Origin: Drosophila pseudoobscura
Lineage: Eukaryota > Arthropoda > Insecta > Diptera > Drosophilidae
DNA: 64,000 nucleotides
NCBI RefSeq assembly: GCF_009870125.1
Contig: NC_046683.1
Location: 56,311,869-56,375,868 of the forward strand
Direction of reading: 5' to 3'
Positions 9,387 through 21,876 of this stretch are shown here, in pieces; within the stretch, counting starts at the first letter, position 1, and the number at the start of each line of letters is the position of its first letter. The translations under genes were made by a program, and so were the position numbers. The notes beneath the pieces were generated by a model. That model did not search any database. It saw nothing but the letters and a program-made list of their open reading frames with translations, and was not told the origin of the DNA.

Positions 9387-9751
9387 TTTGGTAGCTTCGT
9401 TGTTCTGTAGATCGGGTGGGAAGTGCACTTATTTTATAAAACACAAAATCAAACACTAAACCTTACCGAAATCACAATTTATCAAATTTGAAAACCCTTT
9501 TTGCTTTTTCGTGTTTTTTTTTTTTTTCAGTGACAGGCTGTGAACTAGTGATGGGCAGCTTGGGTTAAATGTCGATACTGTATCGATGCTCGATGCTAGA
9601 CTACTCGATATTTGTTCAATGTATCGATTTTTCTTGCGATGTATTGAAAAGTATCGTGTATAATTTGTTATTTTGATTTACATAAAGGGGATTCTTTTAT
9701 TGAGTGATGATGCGGTTTCAGAACCGGAATATCGCGGGGAAATAATTTCCC

Positions 9752-10377
9752 CAGCCAGGCTCCGTTTTTCACATTCACAAAAGTTTTCCGATTTACTTTT
9801 GAAATCACATAAATTGGGGCTCTCTTTTTCCCATTCCGCAAGATTTCTTCGTTTTCAAAACGAAAACATTTTCGTTGACGAAATGAAAAGTAAACGGCTT
9901 TTTATACAACAAAACGAACCTTAATTGCAAAAGGAAAAAAATAGATGACTTATTGATGCATTAACATAAACTTGATACCTATATCAGGGTAATTTAACTT
10001 GTGATTTCTTTATAAATAATTTTATTTTAACCCAACCTAAAATTTGACTCGGAAAAAATTGGCCACAGCAACAACAAATTTCGTTTTGGTGTAAGCAGCT
10101 GACGCATTCCGATTTGGTTATCGGAACGTTGGCAATTAATAAATTTTTGCGTATAACAGCACAAATGTGCATGTAACAGCTCAGACTGTGCTTGTAACAT
10201 GCGCTCAACAGAAAATCTGGGTGAGCACAGCTGTTTCCCGCCCAATTTAATTCGGACTTCAAAATGTAACTTATCGATAAAAAAAATATGTGAAAAATGG
10301 AACACCTTAAAACGAAAACGAAACGTTTTGGCTGAAAACGTAATCCGCAAAAGTAAATGAAAAACGGAGCCTGCCTG
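9752..10377. mobile_element. 626-bp inverted-repeat (MITE-like) element, copy 2
   Basis: This has the same position relative to gene A2 and the same length as copy 1, with only a few substitutions seen by eye. It therefore spread by duplication of the gene unit, not by separate insertions. The DRE TATCGATA is kept at 10272-10279. Confidence 0.65.
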
Positions 10378-10560
10378 ATTGTATTTTCAATTATTTAATA
10401 ATTAATATATTAATATATATTTATTTCAGTCTTTAATCCGCTTATTTTGTAGCTGTCTTTTGTCTCAAATATTCACAATCGCAATCGCATTTCTTTATTG
10501 TGTCTGTGTGCGGATGGATTAAACTATTCTAGAAGTGTCCACCGACCCTGTTGCGGCGCA

Positions 10561-11007
10561 CTACTTCTTGGGTGCCTGGGAGTGAGGGATGTGGAAGGTC
10601 TGACGTATCTGCTCGGGAGTTTTGCCCTTGATCATGTTGGCCAGGTGCTTGGCCGTCAGTTGCATCAAACCCTTGATGTCCATGTAATTGGCGGCCAGCA
10701 TTAGCTCGATGACAATGCCCTGCTCCACCTTGAGAAACTCGATGTCCCAGGGAATGATGTCGTCGGTGGACCGCCCATAGGCAGCCTCATCTTCAGGCGG
10801 CTCGGGGTCGTCCTTGTGGTACTCGGCCCAGATCAGGACCAAGCGCAAAATTTCCGAATTCACTTTCGGCAGAACAAGAGGTTCCTTCTTCTTATCCTCC
10901 TTGTCGCCATCCTCGAGCAAGCCTTTCATGATTCCCGAGCACTTCAGGAACCTGACGTCGACGTCGAAGTCTTCCCCGTTCGAAGACTGCAGTTTAATGG
11001 TCGGCAT
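10561..11007 (-). CDS. Skp1-like protein, array copy B2
   Basis: This 148-residue B-type Skp1-like protein is identical in predicted sequence to B1 and B3. The features are the same: MPTIKL start after an inferred 62-bp 5'-UTR intron, [28 protein letters not shown], and a short SQAPKK end. It sits 1.6 kb upstream, in transcription order, of A2. The 626-bp inverted-repeat element lies between its 3' end and the A2 promoter block. Confidence 0.87.
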   Translation of the reverse strand: MPTIKLQSSNGEDFDVDVRFLKCSGIMKGLLEDGDKEDKKKEPLVLPKVNSEILRLVLIWAEYHKDDPEPPEDEAAYGRSTDDIIPWDIEFLKVEQGIVIELMLAANYMDIKGLMQLTAKHLANMIKGKTPEQIRQTFHIPHSQAPKK

Positions 11008-11775
11008 TTTGGTAGCTTCGTTGTTCTGTAGATCGGGTGGGAAGTGCACTTATTTTATAAAACACAAAATCAAACACTAAACCTTACCGAAATCACAATT
11101 TATCAAATTTGAAAAACCTGTTTGCTTTTTCGTGTTTTTTTTTTTTTTCAGTGACAGGCTGTGAACTAGTGATGGGCAGCTTGGGTTAAATGTCGATACT
11201 GTATCGATGCTCGATGCTAGACTACTCGATATTTGTTCAATGTATCGATTTTTCTTGCGATGTATTGAAAAGTATCGTGTATAATTTGTTATTTTGGTTT
11301 ACATAAAGGGGATTCTTTTATTGAGTGATGAAGCGGCTGCAGAACCGGAATATCGCGGGGAAATAATATATTTTCAATTATTTAATAATTAATATATTAA
11401 TATATATTTATTTCAGTCTTTAATCCGCTTATTTTGTAGCTGTCTTTTGTCTCAAATATTAAAACACGAAATCATTGTTTTATCGATAATTTTCTTGTGC
11501 TTTTAATGTATCAATTTTTCTAGCGATGTATTGAATAGTATCGCTTATAGTCTCTTATTTTGGTTTGCATAAAGGGGATTCGTATACGGAATATCGCGGG
11601 GATATAATATATTGTCAATTATTTAATAATTAATGTATATTTATTTCAGTCCTTAATCCCCATTTTTTTGTAGCTGTCTTTTGTCTCAAATATTCACAAT
11701 CGCATGTCTTTATTGTGTGTGTGTGCGGATGGATTAAACTATTCTAGAAGATTCCACCGGCCCTGCTGCGGCGCA

Positions 11776-12231
11776 CTACTTCATGGGCCCCTTCGGTATC
11801 TCGGAGCGAGGGATGTGGAAGATCTGACGCATCTGCTCGGCAGTTTTGACCTTGGTCATGTTGGCCAGGTGCTGGACAATCAGTTGCAACAAACCCATGA
11901 TGTCCATGTAATAGGCGGCCATCATTAGTTCGAGGACATTGCGCTGCTCCTTCTCGAGAAACTCGATGTCCCAGGGAATGATGTCATCGGTGGACCGCCC
12001 ATTGGCAGCCTCATCTTCAGGCGGCTCGGGGTCGTCCTTGTGGTACTCGGCCCAGATCAGGACCAAGCGCAAAATTTCCGAATTCACTTTCGGCAGAACA
12101 AGAGGTTCCTTCTTCTTATCCTCCTTGTCGCCATCCTCAAGCAAGCCTTTCATGATTCCCGAGCACTTCAGGAACCTGACGTCGACGTCGAAGTCTTCCC
12201 CGTTCGAAGACTGCAGTTTAATGGTCGGCAT
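11776..12231 (-). CDS. Skp1-like protein, array copy A3
   Basis: This 151-residue A-type Skp1-like protein has the same predicted sequence as A2, including the altered MTKVKTAEQMRQ segment and SEIPKGPMK end. Nucleotide differences are few. One is a G-to-A near 12139 in the loop region, and another lies close to the 5'-UTR donor (CCGACATC instead of CCGAAATC on the plus strand), which leaves GTAAGG intact. Sharing A2's altered distal part, not A1's, suggests that A2 and A3 come from a recent duplication of one dimer. Confidence 0.85.
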   Translation of the reverse strand: MPTIKLQSSNGEDFDVDVRFLKCSGIMKGLLEDGDKEDKKKEPLVLPKVNSEILRLVLIWAEYHKDDPEPPEDEAANGRSTDDIIPWDIEFLEKEQRNVLELMMAAYYMDIMGLLQLIVQHLANMTKVKTAEQMRQIFHIPRSEIPKGPMK

Positions 12232-12595
12232 TTTGGTAGCTTCGTTGTTCTGTAGATCGGGTGGGAAGTGCACTTATTTTATAAAACACAAAATCAAACA
12301 CTAAACCTTACCGACATCACAATTTATCAAATATAAAAAACCTTTTTGCTTTTTCGTGTTTTTTTTTTTTCCAGTGACAGGCTGTGAACTAGTGATGGGC
12401 AGCTTGGGTTAAATGTCGATACTGTATCGATGCTCGATGCTAGACTACTCGATATTTGTTCAATGTATCGATTTTTCTTGCGATGTATTGAAAAGTATCG
12501 TGTATAATTTGTTATTTTGGTTTACATAAAGGGGATTCTTTTATTGAGTGATGATGCGGTTTCAGAACCGGAATATCGCGGGGAAATAATTTCCC

Positions 12596-13221
12596 CAGCC
12601 AGGCTCCGTTTTTCACATTCACAAAAGTTTTCCGATTTACTTTTGAAATCACATAAATTGGGGCTCTCTTTTTCCCATTCCGCAAGATTTCTTCGTTTTC
12701 AAAACGAAAACATTTTCGTTGACGAAATGAAAAGTAAACGGCTTTTTATACAACAAAACGAACCTTAATTGCAAAAGGAAAAAAATAGATGACTTATTGA
12801 TGCATTAACATAAACTTGATACCTATATCAGGGTAATTTAACTTGTGCTTTCTTTATAAATAATTTTATTTTAACCCAACCTAAAATTTGACTCGGAAAA
12901 AATTGGCCACAGCAACAACAAATTTCGTTTTGGTGTAAGCAGCTGACGCATTCCGATTTGGTTATCGGAACGTTGGCAATTAATAAATTTTTGCGTATAA
13001 CAGCACAAATGTGCATGTAACAGCTCAGACTGTGCTTGTAACATGCGCTCAACAGAAAATCTGGGTGAGCACAGCTGTTTCCCGCCCAATTTAATTCGGA
13101 CTTCAAAATGTAACATATCGATAAAAAAAATATGTGAAAAATGGAACACCTTAAAACGAAAACGAAACGTTTTGGCTGAAAACGTAATCCGCAAAAGTAA
13201 ATGAAAAACGGAGCCTGCCTG
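12596..13221. mobile_element. 626-bp inverted-repeat (MITE-like) element, copy 3
   Basis: This is the third unit-linked copy, upstream of gene A3 and 3' of gene B3, with CAG...CTG ends identical to the others. A TATCGATA site lies at 13116-13123. Confidence 0.65.
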
Positions 13222-13404
13222 ATTGTATTTTCAATTATTTAATAATTAATATATTAATATATATTTATTTCAGTCTTTAATCCGCTTATTTTGTAGCTGT
13301 CTTTTGTCTCAAATATTCACAATCGCAATCGCATTTCTTTATTGTGTCTGTGTGCGGATGGATTAAACTATTCTAGAAGTGTCCACCGACCCTGTTGCGG
13401 CGCA

Positions 13405-13851
13405 CTACTTCTTGGGTGCCTGGGAGTGAGGGATGTGGAAGGTCTGACGTATCTGCTCGGGAGTTTTGCCCTTGATCATGTTGGCCAGGTGCTTGGCCGT
13501 CAGTTGCATCAAACCCTTGATGTCCATGTAATTGGCGGCCAGCATTAGCTCGATGACAATGCCCTGCTCCACCTTGAGAAACTCGATGTCCCAGGGAATG
13601 ATGTCGTCGGTGGACCGCCCATAGGCAGCCTCATCTTCAGGCGGCTCGGGGTCGTCCTTGTGGTACTCGGCCCAGATCAGGACCAAGCGCAAAATTTCCG
13701 AATTCACTTTCGGCAGAACAAGAGGTTCCTTCTTCTTATCCTCCTTGTCGCCATCCTCGAGCAAGCCTTTCATGATTCCCGAGCACTTCAGGAACCTGAC
13801 GTCGACGTCGAAGTCTTCCCCGTTCGAAGACTGCAGTTTAATGGTCGGCAT
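13405..13851 (-). CDS. Skp1-like protein, array copy B3
   Basis: This is the rightmost member of the array, a 148-residue B-type protein identical in prediction to B1 and B2. Its upstream region keeps the promoter block, the AT-rich spacer and the first part of the trailing remnant before array similarity stops near 14349. It may therefore have a complete proximal promoter but different distal DNA from the other B copies. Confidence 0.87.
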   Translation of the reverse strand: MPTIKLQSSNGEDFDVDVRFLKCSGIMKGLLEDGDKEDKKKEPLVLPKVNSEILRLVLIWAEYHKDDPEPPEDEAAYGRSTDDIIPWDIEFLKVEQGIVIELMLAANYMDIKGLMQLTAKHLANMIKGKTPEQIRQTFHIPHSQAPKK

Positions 13852-14745
13852 TTTGGTAGCTTCGTTGTTCTGTAGATCGGGTGGGAAGTGCACTTATTTT
13901 ATAAAACACAAAATCAAACACTAAACCTTACCGAAATCACAATTTATCAAATTTGAAAAACCTGTTTGCTTTTTCGTGTTTTTTTTTTTTTTCAGTGACA
14001 GGCTGTGAACTAGTGATGGGCAGCTTGGGTTAAATGTCGATACTGTATCGATGCTCGATGCTAGACTACTCGATATTTGTTCAATGTATCGATTTTTCTT
14101 GCGATGTATTGAAAAGTATCGTGTATAATTTGTTATTTTGGTTTACATAAAGGGGATTCTTTTATTGAGTGATGAAGCGGCTGCAGAACCGGAATATCGC
14201 GGGGAAATAATATATTTTCAATTATTTAATAATTAATATATTAATATATATTTATTTCAGTCTTTAATCCGCTTATTTTGTAGCTGTCTTTTGTCTCAAA
14301 TATTAAAACACGAAATCATTGTTTTATCGATAATTTTCTTGTGCTTTTTTTTTTGGTTAAGGCTTGATTTTATTTCCTTGGGAATCCATCTAGTATTCGT
14401 CTAAAATGAGCCCTTTTTTATGGCATTACTGCCGCTTTTGTCCCACTGTTCGATGGCCTTTGGTTTTGTGCTGATTTTAGCGCTTTTGTAATTGGAAAAT
14501 CGCTTCGTATATAAAATGAAATCAATCAAGTGTGGCCCCCCTTTCGTCTAGCGGGTGAAAAAAGGATACTCTAGTGTTTTTTTCCATTTCACTTCTTTAT
14601 CTCTGGCTCCCAGTTGATTTCTTTCGCTGAGCAGAGGCTTTCGTTGCTTTCTTTCTCTTTTTTTTTGTTGGTGGGCTGCGGCCTCGTTGGCGTTAAATTA
14701 ATTTGGTTGCTTTGTTCTTCATTCCAACCAATCCTCCCCCCCTCC

Positions 14746-14747
<2 letters not shown>

Positions 14748-14793
<46 letters not shown>
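14748..14793. repeat. (CA)n microsatellite
   Basis: About 22 uninterrupted CA dinucleotides follow a C-rich tract. Confidence 0.9.
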
Positions 14794-14795
<2 letters not shown>

Positions 14796-17700
14796 GGAGA
14801 GGCCTTTGTATGGATCCGAATGTGCTGCTGCTGTGTTATAAATATTAATGAACTCTGCCTCCTTGAGGCATCATTGTAATTTATTTTACATAGTTTTCGA
14901 ACTCTTTTCAGAGCTCTTTTCTGCGTTAATTGCCAGAAAAAGTTGTAATTACCATTGAAGAATGGTCCCTGCCCTGGCCCGCCCTGCCCTGCCCTGCAAA
15001 ATGTACGAGTAGTCGCCAGATTTGTGACAATTGCTTGGGCACAGACCAAGACTTTGCCATTTTTAATGATTGTGCGGCCCACAAAACATTCCCCAAAGAA
15101 CCCAAAGAAACTCTATGCCAAAGTAAAGCAAAAGTACGGGGCACGGAGCACGGGGCACGGGGCATGTTGCATGTCAGTGAGTTTCCTTCAAAATGTATGC
15201 AAAGGAGTCGAAAATTGTCTGCAAATTGAAAGCGAAATGTGAGCGCATTTTAATAAAACATATGCGGCGCACACTCGCACGACTCCTTCAAAGGACACTC
15301 GTACTCCACATGGCTTGCCAATAACTCTTGCACTATCTTAAGCGGACAGACAGACGGACGGGCGGACGGACGTACCCAAGGACCGACCTCATCGCTCGCC
15401 TCGTGGAGAAGAAGTGCAGACAAAGCCGCAGTCACAGTTCGCTATTGCGGCTGAGTTATGGGCGGGCCGGGTTAGAGGGCGCTGCAGGGCCACGCCCACC
15501 CGAAAATTTGTGAAAATGTGCAAGCGACACAAAACATTTCGGAATATGTAACATGCTTTTAGGCGGACAAGCCCAGACCGGCACGAGGGCCCCCGGAGCA
15601 AAGAAAAACAACATTTTGCGGCCAACATTAAGCCCAACAAAGGGCGGCCGAGTGGGGGGGCTGGGAGGCAACAATGAACCGAAATGAAATGAACTAAAAT
15701 AAAATGCCATAGAATAGGAATAACTTGGCTAAAATGCGACAAGAAAATTGTATTACAACAATGGAAAGCGATTGTGGTGAAAAGTACAATAAAATGTCGC
15801 TAAATTAGACATGAAGACAACCGCAGCCCAAAGGGCGGTCGGGCTGTGGCTGTGGCGGGGTCGGGGTCGGGGAGGGCCCCTCCCCCCCTCCCATCCTTCC
15901 GTCCTTCCGTCGGAGGACGAGTGGCATATGGCTGTGGCGTGATAAGTGGAGTGCAGGCCAACTAATTGCGCTGGATAGTGGAGTGGATGTGGATCTGGAT
16001 GGCACTGTAGAGAGATTTGAGTGGAGACTACTCAACGGAGGTTAATTATCTGTGGAATACAATATATTCCAGATACGAATCGAGTATTCGGTTTCCCCAT
16101 CGATGAGCAACAGATGAGCCCCGGGGATCCGTCGCTGCGCAGCGGAAATTAAAGCCAAAGTCACGTGCGGGCTTTTCAAAAACAATTTAATAAGACAATT
16201 TCGACAAAAAATAATATGCCATAAGGCGGAAGGCAGACTGTCCCGTCCGTCCGGGTATGGGGGGCGTAATAGGCTGCCGGATGGAAACTCTTTGCGCCAG
16301 TGTCCAGGGGGATTGAAAATTATGCGATTATCGTGACATTAAGGCGGGAGAATGAAACCCACGCAAGCCGCTTAAAATGCTATCAAAGCTATATTGGTCG
16401 AGAGCTTCCGTCTGGGTCGCCCCCTTCACCAGCCCCACCCCCGAAGGCAGCACTGACAACACAATGAAGGAGCAGGACCAGCCAGACGATGAGGCGACAG
16501 GACATGCTACAAGCAACGACTCTGACTCTGACTCTGACTCCGGCTCTGACTCCATCTAGGACTCTCACTTCTTCCACTTTGTGTGAAATAATTGCTAGGA
16601 ATTTTCACGCGTATTTCCGCCTTTGCCTTCCGCTGTAGTCGTCGTCGTCGTCGTCGTCCTCGTCCTGGGAGTGACTTCCTCCATCCCCGACCAGCAGGAA
16701 GCAGGAAGGACGTAGGGCGGAGGACGGAGGACGGAACCCTGCCTGGGCACTAAAAATTTCACAGCAATTTTCAGCTCACCTGCGCGCAAAGCATTTCCAC
16801 AGCTCGTTCCGTTCGTCGTTGCGATTTTAACAATTTTATTAAATTGAATTTATATCATTTACACGCTTGTCGACTCCAAGTCTGCCGCGGACAAGGGGCT
16901 ATACGTTCACCCTCCTCCGCAACACCCCCCTCGTGTTGCCATTTAATTTGGCGCTTTCGTTTTATGTGGCATTTGTGCAGGATATACTCCCGCGTACATC
17001 CATGCCAGAGAGAGAGATAGAGAGACATTTTTTGCTAGGCTTTCGGCAATTCTTGCTTTCATGATTATTGATGCGGGTGAAATTTAATTGGTGGCCCTCT
17101 GTCTGCCCGGAGAATGTCTCCCGGCCTCGTCCTCGTTGAGACCTTTGTGGCCTGCCGTCCTGCCGTCTGGCCTGCTTATTAGATAATATTTTTCCAGACT
17201 AACGAGTTGGAGCCGCCGCTGCTCTCAGGCCTATTAGACCACTTGATGGGGCGTTGGGGGATGGCCTCCTGCCGCATCGCTGGGATAACGTATCCCCCTC
17301 TCGACCAGCTCTCTTTCAAATCCGAATTGCAACATTTGAAGTATTTCCAACTGCCGGGAAAACTTGAAAAGAATTGCCACGCATGTCTGCGCCAGAAATT
17401 TGTTTAAATAAAAGCCAAAAACTTTTCTTATTTCGCGTAAGGCTCTCTTACAAGAAAAAAAACCAAAAAAAAAGTAAAGAAAGGAGAAACGAATACGAAC
17501 CGGGAAGAACAACAAACAAATAAGCGGCAAAGAAAACTTCGACGCCGATACAATTTCGTAAAATGTCGAAAACTGTGATTGCGTTGAAGCCCGAACTGCT
17601 GCCGCGCGGCGCCCCCCTTGGTGGAAGCTACCAACTTTTGAGTCAAATGTAAATACTTTTCCTGGCAAATATTATCACAATTCCACGCGGCTGCTGCTGC

Positions 17701-18191
17701 TGCTGCCAGAGATACTAAATAAACTGTGGGCTGTGGGGAGGCGAGGGGGAGCCGGAAATATCCTGCAATTGCAATCAGTGCGGAGGGAAGGTGGGTGGCA
17801 GGTGGGGGGATTCGTCGGGAGGCAGATGCCCCATAATCCGCCACTTGTCAGTGCCGCCCCCCTCCCCCTTTGATTGTTGTGGAAGAAGCGATGGAATGCT
17901 AATCTCCGCCCTGTGCTGCGCCCCCCCCTCGCATATTTCTATGGCCAATTAGGCAGGCCAATGCGTTGGACAAATTAGCCGAAAACCCAGAGTTCCCCAC
18001 CCCCCCACCACCCCGTGAGCCGGGGCGCACTGGGGGCGCATAAAAATTCATTGCCTCGAATATTGCGCATACGCCGCGTGGTGCTCGGTAAACTGCAAAG
18101 CGATAAACTTCAAGTGCCCCTGCAATGGACGACCACATGGCCATCTCGTTTCGCAGGGCAATGACTAGAACATGCCATGCCATGGCATGAC

Positions 18192-18240
18192 CCTCCGCAT
18201 CCACATCCACATCCACATCCACATCCGCATCCGCATCGAT
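18192..18240. repeat. (CATCCA)n hexanucleotide array
   Basis: About eight hexamer units of CATCCA with CATCCG variants. Confidence 0.85.
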
Positions 18241-19617
18241 TACCATTACCCGAAAGGGGTGCTCGGGTTTCGGGCTACAGGCGAGCCCTGTCAGGGGCCC
18301 GGCCATGCCATATTAATCTGGTTAATGATGAAACTGAATCAGCGTTTTAAACGAGCCACTGCACAATGAAGTGCTTGGTCCTGCCCCCAGACTCCTGCCC
18401 CCAGACTCCACCCGTGTCCTGCTTGCCTGCTTGCCCGCTTGCCTGCTGCTGTGTCGCATAAATGGCCCGGCCTGGAAATAAATTAGCTGCGGCTTTCTCT
18501 CGACTCTCGGCTCTCGGCTCACGACTCTCGACCATTGGCCATAAAGTTGGCCAACTCATGGCGTTCTTTTTTTTTCTGTTCTGGCCCGCTGTCGCATCCT
18601 CGACTTGGCTTTAAGGCGACTTTATCTCGCCGCTCCTTAATGGCGGAACCTTGTAAACCTTTAAAACAAATTTTTGCTTCGCACCCTCTCGTGTTGCTCC
18701 CCCCTCCCCCCACCCCCCCATTGCCACGCAGTAACCGAAAAATTGGTCAATTATTCAAACGAATTTCACGCATTTAATTGTGTAAATTTAGCCAGGCATG
18801 ACAGACATTCACACACACACACACACACACACACATGTACACCCTGCCACACACCACCACCCCCTGCCGCGCCGATGGCCGCCCCCTTCCGTGATTCGGA
18901 CTCTGATGTGCCTCGCCTAACGTAACGTAACGTCATAATCACCCCGAAGCGCACGTAATTGGCCAATCAATTGTGTCATTGTTCGCATTTATAACGCGGC
19001 CTCTCGGACTCCACTACGGCCGTACGGCTCTGTCTGGCCGTGGGCTCTACGGTCCGCTGTGATTTATTTGAGAGGCGAGAGGCGGCAGGCGGCAGGGGGG
19101 GGGGGGGGTGGGGGGGCTCCACAGATGGACATTATTCCAAGTGTTAGGCCTAACCAAAACAGAAATAGTTACAGTTACAGTTACAGTTACACTGGAAATG
19201 ACCCGAAAAACTGCAACTGCAGCTGCAAATGAGGAGGATCCTGCAGCAGAAGTTTTTCATGCAGTTTTTGTTTCGTTTCGTTTCGTTGCGAGTTGTTTTT
19301 GGTTTTGTTTTCAGTTGTAACTTTTTAACAAATGCACAAAACGAATGACAACTTCCGTTTCCGGTGGGTGGGCGCTGGAACAGTAAGAGCGGGGGGTGGG
19401 GGTGGGGAGGGGGGACCACGGCCGGCTGTCACAGCGAAAAATTACATGCCTTGCGCAAAAGTTTTGCCTCTTCATTATTCTAACATCAAGTCGACACGAG
19501 TTGCGGTTTTTGCAATTTTTCTTCAACTTCCCACAACGTCGCCGCATTCTTGTGCTTCTCCGGAATTTCTGCACCGTCAGACAAAGTGTGAAACGAGGCA
19601 CAAAACTTCTTGGGAGC

Positions 19618-19672
19618 CCACCCGTACCCGTACCCGTACCCGGACCCGTACCCGGACCCGGACCCACGCGCG
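19618..19672. repeat. (CCCGTA)n hexanucleotide array
   Basis: CCCGTA and CCCGGA units alternate for about 50 bp. Confidence 0.85.
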
Positions 19673-20436
19673 TCACGGCGCACATGCTGCCAGCGACTCG
19701 AGACACAGGGACCGGGGGGACAGGGTGCAGAAATTATACGCTGCATTTTAATCACAATTCAAATCAACGGCAGAATCATCGTCATTATTCCCAACAGCAG
19801 GCGCTTCTTGAAGAGAGTGTCGCGCGTCTCTCTCCGGCAATCCATTGAAGGAATGTGGACCAACTTTTTTGGAGTGCTCCACGTGGCTGCCACTGCTGCT
19901 GCCACTGCTGCCGCCGGTTCCTCATTAACTCTGTGCGCGTCGGCTGTTGGCTGGCAAGCGGTTAAAGTTGTTCCCATTCCCTGACGAACAAGGCTAATGT
20001 TCAGCACGGAATTAACTCGATTTTTAAGTAGAAAAGAGCAGGCTCCTCGCCTGGAGGTCCCCCTCCTCCATGCACCGCCAGAACAATGCCACACCAGGCC
20101 CTGTCCCTGTCCCTGGCCCTTTTCCGATTCATTTACAATTTATTTCCACATTTATTGCCAACATTTCGGGCGTAAACATTTACAAATGAAATTGAGCATA
20201 CGATTGTGTTGCGTAAATATTTTTAATAGCTGTAAAATTACAGCAGTCAAGGATCGCGCCGGATAGGGAGGATAGGGACCCCCCCTCCCTCCCATAGTTC
20301 GTAGGGAGCAGGCGCTCACCTTTGCCTCGATTGTCGATTGTCGATTGGGGCAAAAGTTTCCTGGACACTTTCCATATGATTTATTAATGTTTAAGCCAAT
20401 GCAATTTGCCAATCTTTGACAGATTGCGATAAGAGC

Positions 20437-20505
20437 AGGCACTAGGCACCGGGCACCAGGCACCGGGCACCAGGCACCGGGCACGGGGCACGGGACACCG
20501 GGCAG
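20437..20505. repeat. 14-bp GC-rich minisatellite (GGGCACCAGGCACC)
   Basis: Four or more copies of a GGCACC-based unit occur head to tail. Confidence 0.8.
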
Positions 20506-21603
20506 AGGAGAGACCCAAAAGACCCTCAAGAGAAAATGGAAACTGTCAAAATGAGGCAAAATCAATGACAGTTGCAATTTGGAAAAGTTTTTGCACCCCA
20601 AGCACCCCATCCACCCCACACCCCCCACCATCGCCATAACGGGAACGGGGGAGGGGGAGCAAGTTCTTGCCTCGGTTTCTGGGTCCTCCGCTTCGATCGT
20701 ATCGTATGGGGCAATTAGCATTTTGTGGCAATGTTGCAACAATAATTCAGCGAGCCAGCAGGAGTCCCAGACCAAGCCAGACCACGCCAGAGACCAGAGA
20801 CCAGAGACCAGTCCAGACCAGGGAAAAAAAACTCTGCCGAAGACTGAGAGAGAAAAAAATTATTTGATTATCCTGCGGCCATGCGCTGTCACAATTTTGC
20901 AGACTTCCCGCCGAGCGTGTCGAGCGAGTGTCCGTCCAGGAGTCGAGGAGTCGAGCAGTCGAGCAGTCGAGCAGTCGAGGAGGAGCCTCCCGGAGAGAAG
21001 TCCTGCTGCAGCAGCACCCTGAAAAGTGCCACATCAGCGAAAGTCTGTTAACTTCCGGTTTATGGTTGCAGCAGCTTATAGAGTCATTTCCGCCTGCTCC
21101 TCGTCCGTGTCCTCGTCCGTGTCCGTGTCCGAGTCCTTGCCTGGGTCCTCGTCCTCGTCCAGTTCCCATTCATTCGGCTCAGCCAGGCAGCCGTGCAGCT
21201 GGCGGTGCCCGCAGACCATTCTATTAAATCATCATTTCATTCCTAGCCCCTCACCCCTCACCCCTCCCCCCTTCACCCGACCCACTGCTGCTCCTGCACT
21301 GCGCTTGCGGTAATTTCTTTCTCATTTTTTGTCTCCTTTTTTTTTTTTTTCGTCGGTTGCAAGTGCTTCCTTTAGATTTATAATTAAGATTTGGTTAGCA
21401 GCAAATAGCGGCTCTTTTTGAATTTATGCGGCCTGCTGCCTGCTGCTCTGCTGCCCGTAAAAGCGGTAATTTATCATATTTTTAGCGTCAGTCTCCAACA
21501 AATTATATGGGCTGCCGCGTGGGTGGGGAGGGGTGGGTGCCCAAAAACTTCTGAACAGTGCAATTTAATTACGCCGAGAGGCCTGGACGGATGGCCAGTA
21601 CCT

Positions 21604-21706
21604 GGGAGGGCCAGCGGAGGGGCCAGTGGAGGGGCCAGCGGAGCGGCAGCGGAGAGCCAGCGGAGGGCCAGTGGAGGGGCCAATGAAGCGCCAGCGGAGG
21701 GGCTCC
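21604..21706. repeat. GCCAGCGGAGGG-type minisatellite
   Basis: Imperfect units of about 12-18 bp with the core GCCAGYGGAGGGG are repeated about seven times, ending about 170 bp upstream of the first DUF1091 gene. Confidence 0.8.
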
Positions 21707-21876
21707 CATAACCCAACGGACAGCTGAACGGCAGATCTCCTCCTCTGATAGTTCTGCGTGCAACAGATCTTGATCACGAACGCACTCGAATATTGTAAAT
21801 GGAATATTGATGATGTTCTAATGGCCACTATTTCGGGCAAGAATCGAATTCAATCAGCGAATGAGAAGCGTGGACG

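Larger units (their letters stand above)
440..14349. repeat. Tandem array of Skp1-like gene units (A-B dimers)
   Basis: Six minus-strand Skp1-like genes alternate between type A (520, 8931, 11776) and type B (2150, 10561, 13405). A to B spacing is about 1621 bp each time. The dimer recurs every 2844-2845 bp, except where a 5.56-kb retrotransposon separates B1 from A2. Non-coding blocks are shared too: promoter block, AT-rich spacer, and the 3' end with its polyadenylation signal. The last unit stops matching near 14349, inside the motif CTTGTGCTTTT, and this marks the right edge. Confidence 0.9.
14350..21876. other. Non-coding DNA between the Skp1-like array and the DUF1091 cluster
   Basis: No frame with a recognisable domain or convincing exon structure was found. 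The stretch holds many simple repeats, listed separately where long, plus G/C-runs (19096-19122, 20280) and purine tracts. Short open frames here mostly translate repeats. It could be intergenic or part of a long intron of an unseen gene. Confidence 0.55.

Noticed and set aside
20152-20775. 207-codon minus-strand frame
   Set aside because: Largely a translation of GGCACC-type repeats with no domain.
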